From: a virus
IMG/VR virus record: IMGVR_UViG_3300035181_001045
Location: 1 to 64,000 of that record
DNA: 64,000 nt
Direction: 5' to 3' (one strand)
A program made the position numbers and the translations under genes. The notes beneath the pieces were generated by a model. It searched no databases. It had not been told where the DNA came from and worked only from the letters and a program-made list of their open reading frames with translations. Shown here one piece after another: positions 32,517 through 40,061 of this stretch (its first letter is position 1; each line of letters opens with the position of its first letter).

Positions 32517-32806
32517 TGGCCAACGTCTGCTGTACCCTCGATGTCCCGGCCCGAGTCTTCCGTGTGGAGTTCGAGACGCAGCCCGAGTCGCCCCTCACAC
32601 AGGCCCAGCTCGAAGCCGAAGTTGAAGACCTCAACCGTGTGGCCCTCGGCTACGTCGCCAACCTCTGCGCCTACAACAGCTCCATGGCCCGGCTCTACGA
32701 CAGTGATCAGGCCCTCATCTACGTCGTCATGCCCGGGGGCTTCCAGAAACAACGAGCTGTCCCAGCCTCCGCCTGGAAGCGCCTCCTCAAGGAAGACGAC
32801 CTCTAG
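32516..32806 (+). CDS. Hypothetical protein with C-terminal tail motif
   Basis: 96 aa, beta/alpha body (QALIYVVMPGGFQKQR) ending ASAWKRLLKEDDL, a copy of the shared tail. Confidence 0.7.
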   Translation: MANVCCTLDVPARVFRVEFETQPESPLTQAQLEAEVEDLNRVALGYVANLCAYNSSMARLYDSDQALIYVVMPGGFQKQRAVPASAWKRLLKEDDL

Positions 32807-32808
32807 CC

Positions 32809-32814
32809 GGTGTA
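32809..32814 (+). promoter_or_regulatory. Class II promoter (GGTGTA)
   Basis: GCCGGTGTAGCC; ATG at 32825. Confidence 0.5.
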
Positions 32815-32824
32815 GCCCGAGCCC

Positions 32825-33037
32825 ATGAACCAAGAAGAACTCGACAAGCTCGAAGCCCTCCAGACGCCCGAAGGAGAGGTGCTCCTCGTGGTGGGCCGCA
32901 CGCCCGGAGGCATCGTCTTCGCACGGCTCAGCACGAACACTGTCGAGCTTTCGGAGCACGCACTGAAGAGCGCACCCAACTGGATCCCGCTCCCGACGGC
33001 CATCGCGATCCAGGCAGTCCAGATCCGCTCCAAGTAG
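32825..33037 (+). CDS. Small hypothetical protein
   Basis: 70 aa, MNQEELDKLEALQTPEGEVL; beta-rich end. Followed by hairpins. Confidence 0.65.
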   Translation: MNQEELDKLEALQTPEGEVLLVVGRTPGGIVFARLSTNTVELSEHALKSAPNWIPLPTAIAIQAVQIRSK

Positions 33038-33044
33038 AACCGCT

Positions 33045-33082
33045 CCATTAACTCCCCTGGCACACCCCAGGGGAGTTAATGG
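33045..33082. repeat. Intergenic inverted repeat, 16-nt arms
   Basis: CCATTAACTCCCCTGG and its exact complement flank CACACC just after the 32825 gene. No T-run follows, so it may stabilise a 3' end rather than terminate. Confidence 0.8.
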
Positions 33083-33139
33083 ACGTATCCAGTCCGCACG
33101 ATCTCAGTGATCGTCAAGTTCCGCTGACGCGGTAAATCA

Positions 33140-33175
33140 TGACCCGGTGGCATCTTTTTGCCCCGGGTCATTTTT
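33140..33175 (+). terminator. Rho-independent terminator
   Basis: TGACCCGG and CCGGGTCA pair across a 15-nt loop and TTTTT follows. The rest of 33083-33237 is T/G-rich with no gene seen. Confidence 0.7.
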
Positions 33176-33237
33176 CGTTTGGGGGATTTTTTTGGGGGCG
33201 GTGATTTTGGCCCGGGAGTGATATTTCCCGGGGCCTC

Positions 33238-33492
33238 TCAACAGCCGAGGAGGTGACGAACCTTCTCGGGGGTCAGCTCAGCACTGCGAGCCTTGAGGCC
33301 CGCGAGGAAGGCTTCGAGGACTTCCTTGGACATGGGGACGGGACGGACGGCGAACTTGGCCGCCCACTTCGCCGATTCGACTTCGGCCTTCTTGAGGGCG
33401 ACCAGGCGAGCCGCGAAGCGGGCTTCCACTTCAGCGCAGTGCTTGAGGTGGTCCGCTCGGTGTGCTTCGGACTTGAAGGGAAATTCGCTCAT
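33238..33492 (-). CDS. Small helical protein
   Basis: 84 aa, MSEFPFKSEAHRADHLKHCA, alpha-helical with ELTPEKVRHLLG at the end. Divergent from the 33576 gene with an identical TGTAGGAGAGGGACC leader. Confidence 0.7.
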   Translation of the reverse strand: MSEFPFKSEAHRADHLKHCAEVEARFAARLVALKKAEVESAKWAAKFAVRPVPMSKEVLEAFLAGLKARSAELTPEKVRHLLGC

Positions 33493-33501
33493 GGTCCCTC
33501 T

Positions 33502-33529
33502 CCTACAGAAGGGGAGGCTTTGGGATCAA
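33502..33529 (-). promoter_or_regulatory. Class I promoter
   Basis: Minus-strand TTGATC-N16-TGTAGG, 9 nt before the 33492 ATG. Confidence 0.7.
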
Positions 33530-33538
33530 CCTTCCCGG

Positions 33539-33566
33539 TTGATCTTGGTGTGGCTTGGACTGTAGG
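33539..33566 (+). promoter_or_regulatory. Class I promoter
   Basis: TTGATC-N16-TGTAGG; ATG 9 nt downstream. Back-to-back with 33502-33529. Confidence 0.7.
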
Positions 33567-33575
33567 AGAGGGACC

Positions 33576-33886
33576 ATGAGCAAAGACTTGATGTGGGTAT
33601 CTTCGGAGGACCCGGACTTCACCGGGAAGATGACGAAGGAAGTCTTCGTGTCGACCAAGGGCGAATACACGCTGGTCATTCACGAGGCGACTGACGGGTT
33701 GATGACCCTGAGCGTCCGCACGGAGAAGATATACCGGCAGTGGGTCTGGGTTGTCGAGAAGAGCCTCAAGCTGGAAGATGCGAAGGCTCTCTGCGAAGCG
33801 AAGCGAAGGCGGCCGAGCTGAAAGCGCAGGAGAAGTTTCAGACGCTCCACACCAAGGCCATCGTAGCCCTCACGGCAAGAGGTTGA
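33576..33886 (+). CDS. Small beta-plus-helix protein, frameshifted by a 5-bp repeat
   Basis: MSKDLMWVSSEDPDFTGKMT to LKLEDAKALCEAK, then AAELKAQEKFQTLH in another frame. Removing one GCGAA of three (33793-33807) restores 101 aa. Same layout as 33892 and 34893 (strands, then S-x-E-x-A helix). Confidence 0.65.
33793..33807. repeat. 5-bp tandem repeat, three copies
   Basis: GCGAA three times; a two-copy version keeps the gene in frame. Confidence 0.85.
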
Positions 33887-33891
33887 TCCCC

Positions 33892-34194
33892 ATGGCTACC
33901 TGGATCGAAGTTACCAAAGACACCCACGCCGAGTTCTTCGGTTTCAACACCGTCGCCGTGTACCTGGCTTTCGATGGGCAGTACACGATGTCCGTCACGG
34001 TCGACGCCTGGCAGACGGGCGATTACGTGCAGACCGAGGTCTTCGTCGGGTCTCGGACCGAATGGTATCTCCCTCGCGAGCTTCGCAAGAAGACTTCGGC
34101 GGAAGAGGCCAAGCGTCTCTGCGAGCTGAAGCTCCAGGAGCTTCAGGCTCGGGACAGCTTCAACGGCGCCCTGCTGTTGGGGGAGATGATCTAG
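33892..34194 (+). CDS. Small beta-plus-helix protein
   Basis: 100 aa, MATWIEVTKDTHAEFFGFNT, ending SAEEAKRLCELKLQELQARD. Paralog-like to 33576. It starts 5 nt after the corrected end of that gene. Confidence 0.7.
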   Translation: MATWIEVTKDTHAEFFGFNTVAVYLAFDGQYTMSVTVDAWQTGDYVQTEVFVGSRTEWYLPRELRKKTSAEEAKRLCELKLQELQARDSFNGALLLGEMI

Positions 34195-34337
34195 AGCTGG
34201 TCCCAGAGGAGCTGGAGGCGCTTCGTCTCATCGCGGATCGTCCCCATGATCTTGTCCAGCTCGGGCTTCATGTGCTTGAGACAGATGGCCTTGTACTTGT
34301 CGTGCCAGGCCTTGCGCTCTTGGTGGGTGAGATTCTC
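34191..34337 (-). other. In-frame extension beyond a TGA stop (48 codons)
   Basis: Directly after the TGA ending the 34338-34871 gene the same frame continues ENLTHQERKAWHDKYKAICL and ends RLQLLWDQL-stop. It reads as coding and its end matches the shared tail motif, but no start codon precedes MKPEL. Stop-codon read-through by the UCA tRNA, a point mutation, or a sequencing error would explain it. Confidence 0.55.
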
Positions 34338-34871
34338 TCAGATGCCCATCGTGTTCCTCACGTCATCATTGACGGCCTGGAGGATCTCCGACGGCATGTC
34401 GAAGAGGAGCGAGGATTGATCGGCTTCCTTGCTGATCCGGATCCCCCAGCAATCGGTGGCTGCCCAGCGCTGTCTCTTGGGCAGCTTGTTGGCGGCCGTC
34501 ACGTTGGGGACGAGGATGATGGGCATGGCGTCGTACCCGTCGTAGAGGGTGTACGGCATGTGGCGGGGGAGGATGTTCGGGGTGATCTCGTTCTTGGTGA
34601 ACTTCGCCTTGCGCACCCCGACCTGGATCGCCATCCATCGGAGGACGGCGTAGATGTACTCACGTTCCCCGCCGCTGAGGGGCCCGTAGTCGAACCCGAT
34701 CCGGTTCTTGGCAGCGCCGTAGGACAGGTCGTCCGTGGGACCCCTGGCGTAGGCGTGGCTTTTCCCGTCGTTGTTGACGTCGGGCCACCTCCTGTAGTTC
34801 GTCTCCAGGAAGCTCAGCATCTTCGCTTGGAGCTTGGGGGATCGCGTCGGAACCGAGATGCTGTAACCCAT
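34338..34871 (-). CDS. Hypothetical protein interrupted by in-frame TGA
   Basis: 177 aa, MGYSISVPTRSPKLQAKMLS, with GFDYGPLSGGEREYIYAVLR. It stops at NTMGI-TGA, yet the frame continues for 48 codons to a natural end (225 aa in total with read-through). Class II promoter 8-9 nt before the ATG. Confidence 0.75.
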   Translation of the reverse strand: MGYSISVPTRSPKLQAKMLSFLETNYRRWPDVNNDGKSHAYARGPTDDLSYGAAKNRIGFDYGPLSGGEREYIYAVLRWMAIQVGVRKAKFTKNEITPNILPRHMPYTLYDGYDAMPIILVPNVTAANKLPKRQRWAATDCWGIRISKEADQSSLLFDMPSEILQAVNDDVRNTMGI

Positions 34872-34882
34872 GGGGACAAGGT

Positions 34883-34888
34883 TACACC
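34883..34888 (-). promoter_or_regulatory. Class II promoter (GGTGTA)
   Basis: CCCGGTGTAACCTTGTCCCC before the 34871 ATG. Confidence 0.5.
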
Positions 34889-34892
34889 GGGG

Positions 34893-35168
34893 TCACCGAT
34901 CGTTGCTGAGGTACTTGAGAGCTTGGGCTTCGAGGAGAGCTTGGGCTTCCTCGACGGAAGCCTTGAGCGCGATGTTGTGGGGAATGTCGTAAATGCTCAC
35001 GGGGTCGTCCTTGAAGATGTGGCCCCCGACCATGTCCCTGTAGACATACACGGCCAGCGTGTACGGACCCATCGTCGAGAAGAACGAGGTCTTGGCATAC
35101 CACAGGTCATGCCGGAATAACTTCGGCTGTGACTTCGCGTTGCCTGGAGACCAGATGCAGCGTTCCAT
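34893..35168 (-). CDS. Small beta-plus-helix protein
   Basis: 91 aa, MERCIWSPGNAKSQPKLFRH, ending SVEEAQALLEAQALKYLS. CAAGGAGAAGTGATC puts the Shine-Dalgarno 8 nt before this ATG; a GTG two codons upstream is possible. Paralog-like to 33576 and 33892. Confidence 0.7.
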   Translation of the reverse strand: MERCIWSPGNAKSQPKLFRHDLWYAKTSFFSTMGPYTLAVYVYRDMVGGHIFKDDPVSIYDIPHNIALKASVEEAQALLEAQALKYLSNDR

Positions 35169-35170
35169 GA

Positions 35171-35377
35171 TCACTTCTCCTTGGGGAGCCGGACGTTGAT
35201 GAGCCCCGTCGGACCGAAGTCTTCCTTGTTCCGGAGCCGGTGAAGGATGGACTCTGCCGAGGCGTTGTACCAGTCGTCCCGGAGGCTGGATTTCCAGGTG
35301 CGTCCGTGCTCCTTGGCGTAGGCGACGAGGGCGGATTTCTCCTCGGGATTCAGCGTATCGAATGGGTTCTTCGGCAT
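35171..35377 (-). CDS. Small hypothetical protein
   Basis: 68 aa, MPKNPFDTLNPEEKSALVAY; helical. First gene of a two-gene minus operon. Confidence 0.7.
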   Translation of the reverse strand: MPKNPFDTLNPEEKSALVAYAKEHGRTWKSSLRDDWYNASAESILHRLRNKEDFGPTGLINVRLPKEK

Positions 35378-35383
35378 GGTGTA

Positions 35384-35411
35384 CCTACAGGAGCGAGGCC
35401 TTGGGGATCAA
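35384..35411 (-). promoter_or_regulatory. Class I promoter
   Basis: Minus-strand TTGATC-N16-TGTAGG, 6 nt before the 35377 ATG. Confidence 0.7.
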
Positions 35412-35425
35412 CCAGGAGGTTGGGG

Positions 35426-35453
35426 TTGATTTCCAAGTGGCTCAGACTGTAGG
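35426..35453 (+). promoter_or_regulatory. Class I promoter (TTGATT variant)
   Basis: TTGATT-N16-TGTAGG; ATG 6 nt downstream; divergent partner of 35384-35411. Confidence 0.6.
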
Positions 35454-35459
35454 ACCCCC

Positions 35460-35665
35460 ATGGACCCCAAGAAGCTCGAACGGAGGACGATGTGTGCAAC
35501 ATCGACTTCCCCTCGATCGTGAGGCGGTCCGAGTTGACCCCCAAGGAAGTGAAGCTCCTCGTGAAGTCCACGGTGCTCGCTCGCCTGGTTGGTGCCGACC
35601 GCGTCTCCTTCATCAAGGGCGTGAAGCGCTCGGACAAGGGTGCCATCCGTCTCCGTAGGAAGTGA
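35460..35665 (+). CDS. Small basic protein, frameshifted
   Basis: MDPKKLER, then after one added base DDVCNIDFPSIVRRSELTPK and DRVSFIKGVKRSDKG: 68 aa once corrected. Unknown role. 35666-35736 shows nothing I can name. Confidence 0.55.
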
Positions 35666-35736
35666 TCTCCGGGGGTGCCTTACCAGAAATGGGGGCGGCT
35701 TACTCCGTGGGGTGAACTACAAATTCTCCTACGAGA

Positions 35737-35764
35737 TTGATCCAGAAGGACCTCGTCTTGTAGG
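35737..35764 (+). promoter_or_regulatory. Class I promoter
   Basis: TTGATC-N16-TGTAGG; ATG 9 nt downstream. Confidence 0.7.
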
Positions 35765-35773
35765 AGAATCGCC

Positions 35774-36058
35774 ATGAACACCATCCTCCTGATCATCCCG
35801 AAGTCCGAAGCCATCACGCGGATCGCCGTCGCGATCTTGGTGTACATCCCGGGCGGCCCCAAGAATGGGGAGGTCAAGGATGTCCCCCTGGAGCGCGTGG
35901 CCCATCAGGCGAAGCTCAACCTCGGGATCGTCCGGGTCCTGGCGGATAGCAAGCTGTTGGCACAGCGCATCGGGGCGAAGCGAACGAGTGTTCTCAAGGG
36001 CAAGACCCAGAAGGACCAGGGCGCAATCCGCGTCGTGGGATGGGACAACGAAGAATGA
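35774..36058 (+). CDS. Small hypothetical protein
   Basis: 94 aa, MNTILLIIPKSEAITRIAVA. It ends WDNEE, overlapping the next ATG (ATGA). Confidence 0.7.
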   Translation: MNTILLIIPKSEAITRIAVAILVYIPGGPKNGEVKDVPLERVAHQAKLNLGIVRVLADSKLLAQRIGAKRTSVLKGKTQKDQGAIRVVGWDNEE

Positions 36059-36366
36059 CGATCCAACTTTGGGACGGGGTGAGTCCGATGACGATCTACG
36101 ACAAGCTCGAAGCTGGGTACTACAAGAACCCGGAGCCGACCTACATCAGGGGCGAGGTCGTGAACAACGCCAGGAAGCAGACGGCCTGGAAAGCTCGCGA
36201 GGAACAGCTCAACGCGGAGTTCAAGCGCGACCTCTTCGCGGAGTTCGGCGTCTCGGAGCACCCCAAGGCGAACGATGCGTTCGATCTCGCCGTGGAGTTC
36301 TCGGGTGGCGAGCCGGAAGAGGTGACCCTCAACGTCTTCCGGAAGCTCGTGAAGCTCTTCAGTTGA
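36055..36366 (+). CDS. Hypothetical protein, LEAGYYKNPEP type
   Basis: 103 aa. YDKLEAGYYKNPEPTYIRGE is similar to the N-terminus of the 29447 protein. Coupled to the previous gene. Confidence 0.7.
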   Translation: MTIQLWDGVSPMTIYDKLEAGYYKNPEPTYIRGEVVNNARKQTAWKAREEQLNAEFKRDLFAEFGVSEHPKANDAFDLAVEFSGGEPEEVTLNVFRKLVKLFS

Positions 36367-36390
36367 TCGCGAACCCCGCGATCCTGTAGA
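36363..36390 (+). promoter_or_regulatory. Class I promoter
   Basis: TTGATC-N16-TGTAGA; ATG 6 nt downstream. Confidence 0.7.
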
Positions 36391-36396
36391 ACCCCC

Positions 36397-36894
36397 ATGA
36401 TTAGCGACCAGGAACGGAAAGCCCGAGACTTCGCCTGCGAGGCCCATGCGAAGCAGTTGTATGGGGACCTCCCCTACAGCCACCACCTCGCTGCGGTTCG
36501 TCAGATCCTCTGGGATGCCGGCTATGGGGATATCTTCCTCACCGCGGCCTGGCTGCACGACTGGTACGAGGATGTCGAGGGTGCGGACCTCCGAGTTCTC
36601 GAACAGGAGTTCGGAGCTGATGTAGCTCTCCTGGTCTTCGCTGTCTCGGGTGTCGGCAAGAACCGCAAGGAGCGCAACGCTTCGGCCTACGCGAAGATCC
36701 GGCTGATCCAGAAGGCAGCGATCCTCAAGCTGGCGGACCGGATCGCGAACGGCGAGCACAGCCGGCAGTCTGCGGATCAGTCCAAGTTCAAGATGTACCT
36801 CAAGGAACTCCCTGGCTTCCTTGAGCTGATGAAGGATGCGGGGGTCGAAGACTACACCCTGCTTTCCCGTCTGAAGGCAGCCTTTCACACCTGA
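36397..36894 (+). CDS. HD-domain hydrolase, RelA/SpoT (MESH1)-like
   Basis: 165 aa. QLYGDLPYSHHLAAV, TAAWLHDWYEDVE (HD motif) and SGVGKNRKERN, ILKLADRIANGEHSRQS match small (p)ppGpp hydrolases of the SpoT/MESH1 type. It would remove the stringent-response alarmone or a similar nucleotide in the infected cell. TGATG coupling to the DUF84 gene downstream. Confidence 0.85.
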   Translation: MISDQERKARDFACEAHAKQLYGDLPYSHHLAAVRQILWDAGYGDIFLTAAWLHDWYEDVEGADLRVLEQEFGADVALLVFAVSGVGKNRKERNASAYAKIRLIQKAAILKLADRIANGEHSRQSADQSKFKMYLKELPGFLELMKDAGVEDYTLLSRLKAAFHT

Positions 36895-36905
36895 TGGAGA
36901 TGAGC

Positions 36906-37427
36906 ATGAAGATCGTTTTGGGTACGACGAGCAAGATCAAGATTCAAGCTGTTCAGGAGGCCTGCGGGCGGGTCGGCTTCAAGGGTGTCGAGGTCGTCGG
37001 GGTGAAGGTCGCTTCGGCGGTCAACGAGCAGCCCTACGGGTTCGAGGAGACCATGAAGGGTGCCTTGCACCGTGCCACCCAGGCGCAGCTCGACGGGCCC
37101 GAGGATGGGGACCTCTACATCGGCATCGAGTCCGGCGTCGTCGGGCCCTACGGTGGGGACGTCATCCTGGATCTCGCGGTGATCGCGATCGTCTACCACG
37201 GCAACAAGACCTGCTTCGCGACGTCGACCGGGATCACCTTCCCCGGGGACGCGTTCTCGGATGCCTTCGGGCTCGGATTCAAGACGACCACGGTCGGCTC
37301 GATCATCGCGAAGAACCTCGGTGGTGATGGCGCGGACCCCCACAGCACCCTCACCCAGGGGAAGCTCACGCGCAATCAGACGCTCGTCGATGGGGTCGCT
37401 GCGGCCCTCGCGCAGGTTCGTTTCTAG
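36906..37427 (+). CDS. DUF84 non-canonical purine NTP phosphatase (YjjX-like)
   Basis: 173 aa. VLGTTSKIKIQAVQEACGR, SAVNEQPYGFEETMKGALH and GDLYIGIESGVVGPYG match the DUF84 / YjjX inosine-xanthosine triphosphatase family, which sanitises nucleotide pools. Start at 36906 is chosen because GGAGATGAGC precedes it; ATG 36894 overlaps the HD stop. Confidence 0.85.
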   Translation: MKIVLGTTSKIKIQAVQEACGRVGFKGVEVVGVKVASAVNEQPYGFEETMKGALHRATQAQLDGPEDGDLYIGIESGVVGPYGGDVILDLAVIAIVYHGNKTCFATSTGITFPGDAFSDAFGLGFKTTTVGSIIAKNLGGDGADPHSTLTQGKLTRNQTLVDGVAAALAQVRF

Positions 37428-37455
37428 TTGATCGCGACATGCCCCAATCTGTAAA
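37428..37455 (+). promoter_or_regulatory. Class I promoter within a palindrome
   Basis: TTGATC-N16-TGTAAA; ATG 6 nt downstream. The -10 lies in the loop of CGACATGCCCCA...TGGGGCATGTCG (37435-37467), which could be an operator. Confidence 0.65.
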
Positions 37456-37461
37456 TGGGGC

Positions 37462-37713
37462 ATGTCGTACGACAACGCAGAGAAATCCCACTTCGTTGCC
37501 GAGGACGCGGCGAAGTCTCTCCCTGAAACCCCCGTCGAGAGCATGGCCACCACGGCGCTCATGGCGGAGTTCGTATCCTACCTTGGACCGGACTCCAAGG
37601 AGCGGACCGCCCTGCTCGATGGGTGGAAGGGTGTGGATCGCAGTGCGGCTTTCAAAGCCCGGCGCAACGCCGTAGCTCAGGAGATCGATCGCCGAATCCC
37701 TATGGGGGTCTAG
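37462..37713 (+). CDS. Small hypothetical protein
   Basis: 83 aa, MSYDNAEKSHFVAEDAAKSL; helical. Predicted leaderless. Confidence 0.7.
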   Translation: MSYDNAEKSHFVAEDAAKSLPETPVESMATTALMAEFVSYLGPDSKERTALLDGWKGVDRSAAFKARRNAVAQEIDRRIPMGV

Positions 37714-37719
37714 GCGATT

Positions 37720-37725
37720 GGTGTA
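37720..37725 (+). promoter_or_regulatory. Class II promoter (GGTGTA)
   Basis: GATTGGTGTAACATGG, about 30 nt before the 37756 ATG. Confidence 0.45.
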
Positions 37726-37755
37726 ACATGGACCCCTACAGGACTTCCCCCCCAA

Positions 37756-38088
37756 ATGAACGAATCAACCACGACCCGGCGGATTGGTGGTGTGGCTTTC
37801 GGGCTGAGCATCAGCTTGATGCTCATCTCTTTTCTGGCGTACTTCAGCGCCAGCTCGGACAACGAGAAGCTGAAAGAGCAAATCGGGGCAATACCCAAAG
37901 ACCCGCCGGCCTGCCAGGAGAGCATGCTTCGCTACTTCGAGGACGATTCGTTCCCGATCGACTGTGCTCCGGGCACGAAGATCGAGATCAAGTTCTACAT
38001 TCCGACAGAGCGAGCTGGCGGGCGGCAAGGTTCGCAGAAGGTCGAAGATGGCTTGATCGTTCTCTGCAAGTGCCCTGAGAAGCGATGA
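37756..38088 (+). CDS. Single-TM anchored protein
   Basis: 110 aa: a short cytoplasmic start, a TM helix (GGVAFGLSISLMLISFLAYF) and a periplasmic-type domain with three Cys (ACQESML, FPIDCAPG, VLCKCPEKR). Unknown. Confidence 0.7.
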   Translation: MNESTTTRRIGGVAFGLSISLMLISFLAYFSASSDNEKLKEQIGAIPKDPPACQESMLRYFEDDSFPIDCAPGTKIEIKFYIPTERAGGRQGSQKVEDGLIVLCKCPEKR

Positions 38089-38816
38089 ACGCCCGAACGA
38101 TCCGCAAGCTCCTGATGAGGGTGCGCACAGGGACGTTCTTCGGACGGAGGGCGCTCCTCACCGTTCGCTTCCCCAAGAGCGTTCTGCCTGTGGCTCGTCC
38201 GGCGTTCACGCCCCCGGGGAAGTCCACAGGGATGGAGGGGTATTGGGAGAGCGAGGAAGGGGACTCGAAGGTCCTGTACAACATCAGCCTTCTGCACTCC
38301 AGCAAATCACCCCATCGCAAGCGAAAGCCCTCGAAGCTTCGGCATGGCTTGGTGCCGACCATACACTTCCCCAAGTGCGACGTTCGTGAGCCGTTTGAAG
38401 ACGGGAGCATCGACGAGAGATGGACGTGGTGGGAGGGACTCAAGGTGACGACGAGCCCGGATGGGACTCGGGTCTTCGAGAACATCCCTGACGACGTGGT
38501 TCAGGACTACGTCGCTTTTCGGACCTGGCACAGCCAATACCTGAATCGGTCGTGGAACGAAGGCCCCGTGCCCGATACGGGCTTGCCCTGGCTCGATACG
38601 GGCTTGCCCTGGCTCGACGCGCTTCATGCTGTCGCTGGGTACGCCAAGCGATTCGAGTCGATCTCCTACACGAACGACATCGCGTTCGCCTACTTCCTTC
38701 GTCTGCGGGAACCGCGAGGGAGGCTCCGTTTTTGCGCGGCCTTGAGCCGGGCGATCAAGCTCGCGAAGAAGCAGGGTGTCGAAGTCTACGTCATGCCCCC
38801 GCCGCGGAAAAGGTAA
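38085..38816 (+). CDS. Hypothetical protein with in-frame 21-bp duplication
   Basis: 243 aa, MNARTIRKLLMRVRTGTFFG. DTGLPWL occurs twice in a row because of a 21-bp tandem repeat (38574-38615). ATGA overlap with the previous gene. Confidence 0.7.
   Translation: MNARTIRKLLMRVRTGTFFGRRALLTVRFPKSVLPVARPAFTPPGKSTGMEGYWESEEGDSKVLYNISLLHSSKSPHRKRKPSKLRHGLVPTIHFPKCDVREPFEDGSIDERWTWWEGLKVTTSPDGTRVFENIPDDVVQDYVAFRTWHSQYLNRSWNEGPVPDTGLPWLDTGLPWLDALHAVAGYAKRFESISYTNDIAFAYFLRLREPRGRLRFCAALSRAIKLAKKQGVEVYVMPPPRKR
38574..38615. repeat. 21-bp tandem duplication (in frame)
   Basis: Two identical units starting GATACGGGCTTGCC (38574-38594, 38595-38615). Confidence 0.95.
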
Positions 38817-38818
38817 TC

Positions 38819-39175
38819 ATGTCGCAAGGTTGCTCACATATCACGATGGGTTCTCCGGAGCTGGCTCAGCTCTGCGAGAAGATGATCGAGGTCATCAAGG
38901 AAGCCCGCATCAAGTCCAAGAAGGACATCATCGCAGCCGAGAGGAAGAAGATCGAAGAGGACTACATCTTCCGGCTCAAGCGGCGGTACTTCGGGGCAAC
39001 TCTCCCGTCAGACAAGGAGATCGAGTACGTGGCGTCGCTCGAAGTCTTCTGTCTCGAACCCGAGTGTATTCGGGACTACGTGGGTCAGGAGCTTCTCTGC
39101 CAAAGACTCCTGGCGGCGACCAAGCACGCAACCACCGTGGCGATCTCGATCGAGGACCTCTCCAGGGTCACCTGA
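38819..39175 (+). CDS. Helical hypothetical protein
   Basis: 118 aa, MSQGCSHITMGSPELAQLCE, Lys/Glu-rich helices. The 39176-39304 gap holds no supported gene. Confidence 0.7.
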   Translation: MSQGCSHITMGSPELAQLCEKMIEVIKEARIKSKKDIIAAERKKIEEDYIFRLKRRYFGATLPSDKEIEYVASLEVFCLEPECIRDYVGQELLCQRLLAATKHATTVAISIEDLSRVT

Positions 39176-39304
39176 ACGCAAAAAACCCCGGGTTCATCAC
39201 CAAGCAGCGCGTTGTAAAGAGCAGCGCGTGCCTGGGAGAGGAGTGGCCCGGGGACAGTGAGGAAGCTCTACACTTGGCGAGCCTAGCTGGCAAGGAGACT
39301 TTGA

Positions 39305-39703
39305 ATGTATCTCGTCATTGTGTTGGGGGTGTTCCTTCTGGGATGGTTTGGCACCTGGGCATACGGGCGCTACGAGGATATCGCCCGGGTGAAACAGCGT
39401 GCTGAATACTACAAGCACACTCGAAGAGATGGGTGGCAGTGCCACGAATGTACTGTCGGGTTGGCCGCCAAACACGAGAATGTGAAGTGGTGGCCCCGTG
39501 TCCAGCCCCACTACTGCGCCATCCCTGCCCCGCCGGTTCTGGAGACTCCCACAGAACCTCTCGATGAGAGGTTGGAGGACTTTGACCGTAGAGCGGAGAA
39601 CCTTCAGGCCCGACTCGATGAGATTGCGGTGCGGACGGACAAGATCAAAGCGGAACTCAACGGCCCGCGAGCTGCCTGGGACCGCCTCGACGACGAGCTG
39701 TGA
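39305..39703 (+). CDS. Membrane-anchored protein with coiled coil and tail motif
   Basis: 132 aa. An N-terminal TM helix (MYLVIVLGVFLLGWFGTWAY), Cys/His residues (WQCHECTVG) and a C-terminal coiled coil ending RAAWDRLDDEL, a copy of the shared tail. Confidence 0.7.
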   Translation: MYLVIVLGVFLLGWFGTWAYGRYEDIARVKQRAEYYKHTRRDGWQCHECTVGLAAKHENVKWWPRVQPHYCAIPAPPVLETPTEPLDERLEDFDRRAENLQARLDEIAVRTDKIKAELNGPRAAWDRLDDEL

Positions 39704-39747
39704 TTCGAATCGCCTCGGACGATTTCTGTTCAAGTTCAGATGTCCGT

Positions 39748-39753
39748 GGTGTA
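39748..39753 (+). promoter_or_regulatory. Class II promoter (GGTGTA)
   Basis: CGTGGTGTACTAGATAG, 8 nt before the minigene ATG at 39762. Confidence 0.45.
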
Positions 39754-39761
39754 CTAGATAG

Positions 39762-39803
39762 ATGAAGGGACGACCCCCGGCAGCTCGATGTCCCCCCATC
39801 TGA
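39762..39803 (+). CDS. Possible leader minigene (13 aa)
   Basis: ATG AAG GGA CGA ... TGA directly behind a class II -10 and 46 nt before the 39849 gene. A leader peptide or a mis-set start are both possible. Confidence 0.35.
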   Translation: MKGRPPAARCPPI

Positions 39804-39848
39804 GCGCCCAACGGATCGTCCTTTCGCTATTTTGTTCAGGTAATCCCC

Positions 39849-40052
39849 ATGAAAAAGTACACGTTCCCCTGTGGCTGTATCATCGAGCAACGCGGCAAGG
39901 GCGCGTCTGCCTGTATCTTCAAGAAGTCCTGCGCCAAAGGGAAAGCCGGGATGCACCAGATGATGTGGGTGATGGCCGTCTTGCCGGCGTTCACCTCTTC
40001 CATGAGGGTGCGCGAGGAATTCCGCTACACGGAAGAGAACCTCCCGGTGTAA
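39849..40052 (+). CDS. Small Cys-rich protein
   Basis: 67 aa, MKKYTFPCGCIIEQRGKGAS, with ACIFKKSCAKGK. Ends LPV-stop within the next class II -10. Confidence 0.7.
   Translation: MKKYTFPCGCIIEQRGKGASACIFKKSCAKGKAGMHQMMWVMAVLPAFTSSMRVREEFRYTEENLPV
40045..40050 (+). promoter_or_regulatory. Class II promoter (GGTGTA)
   Basis: CCCGGTGTAAACTGG overlaps the preceding stop; ATG at 40062. Confidence 0.5.
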
Positions 40053-40061
40053 ACTGGCGGG

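Noticed and set aside
33083-33237. A gene in the T/G-rich gap
   Set aside because: No start with a reasonable frame; it holds hairpins and a terminator.
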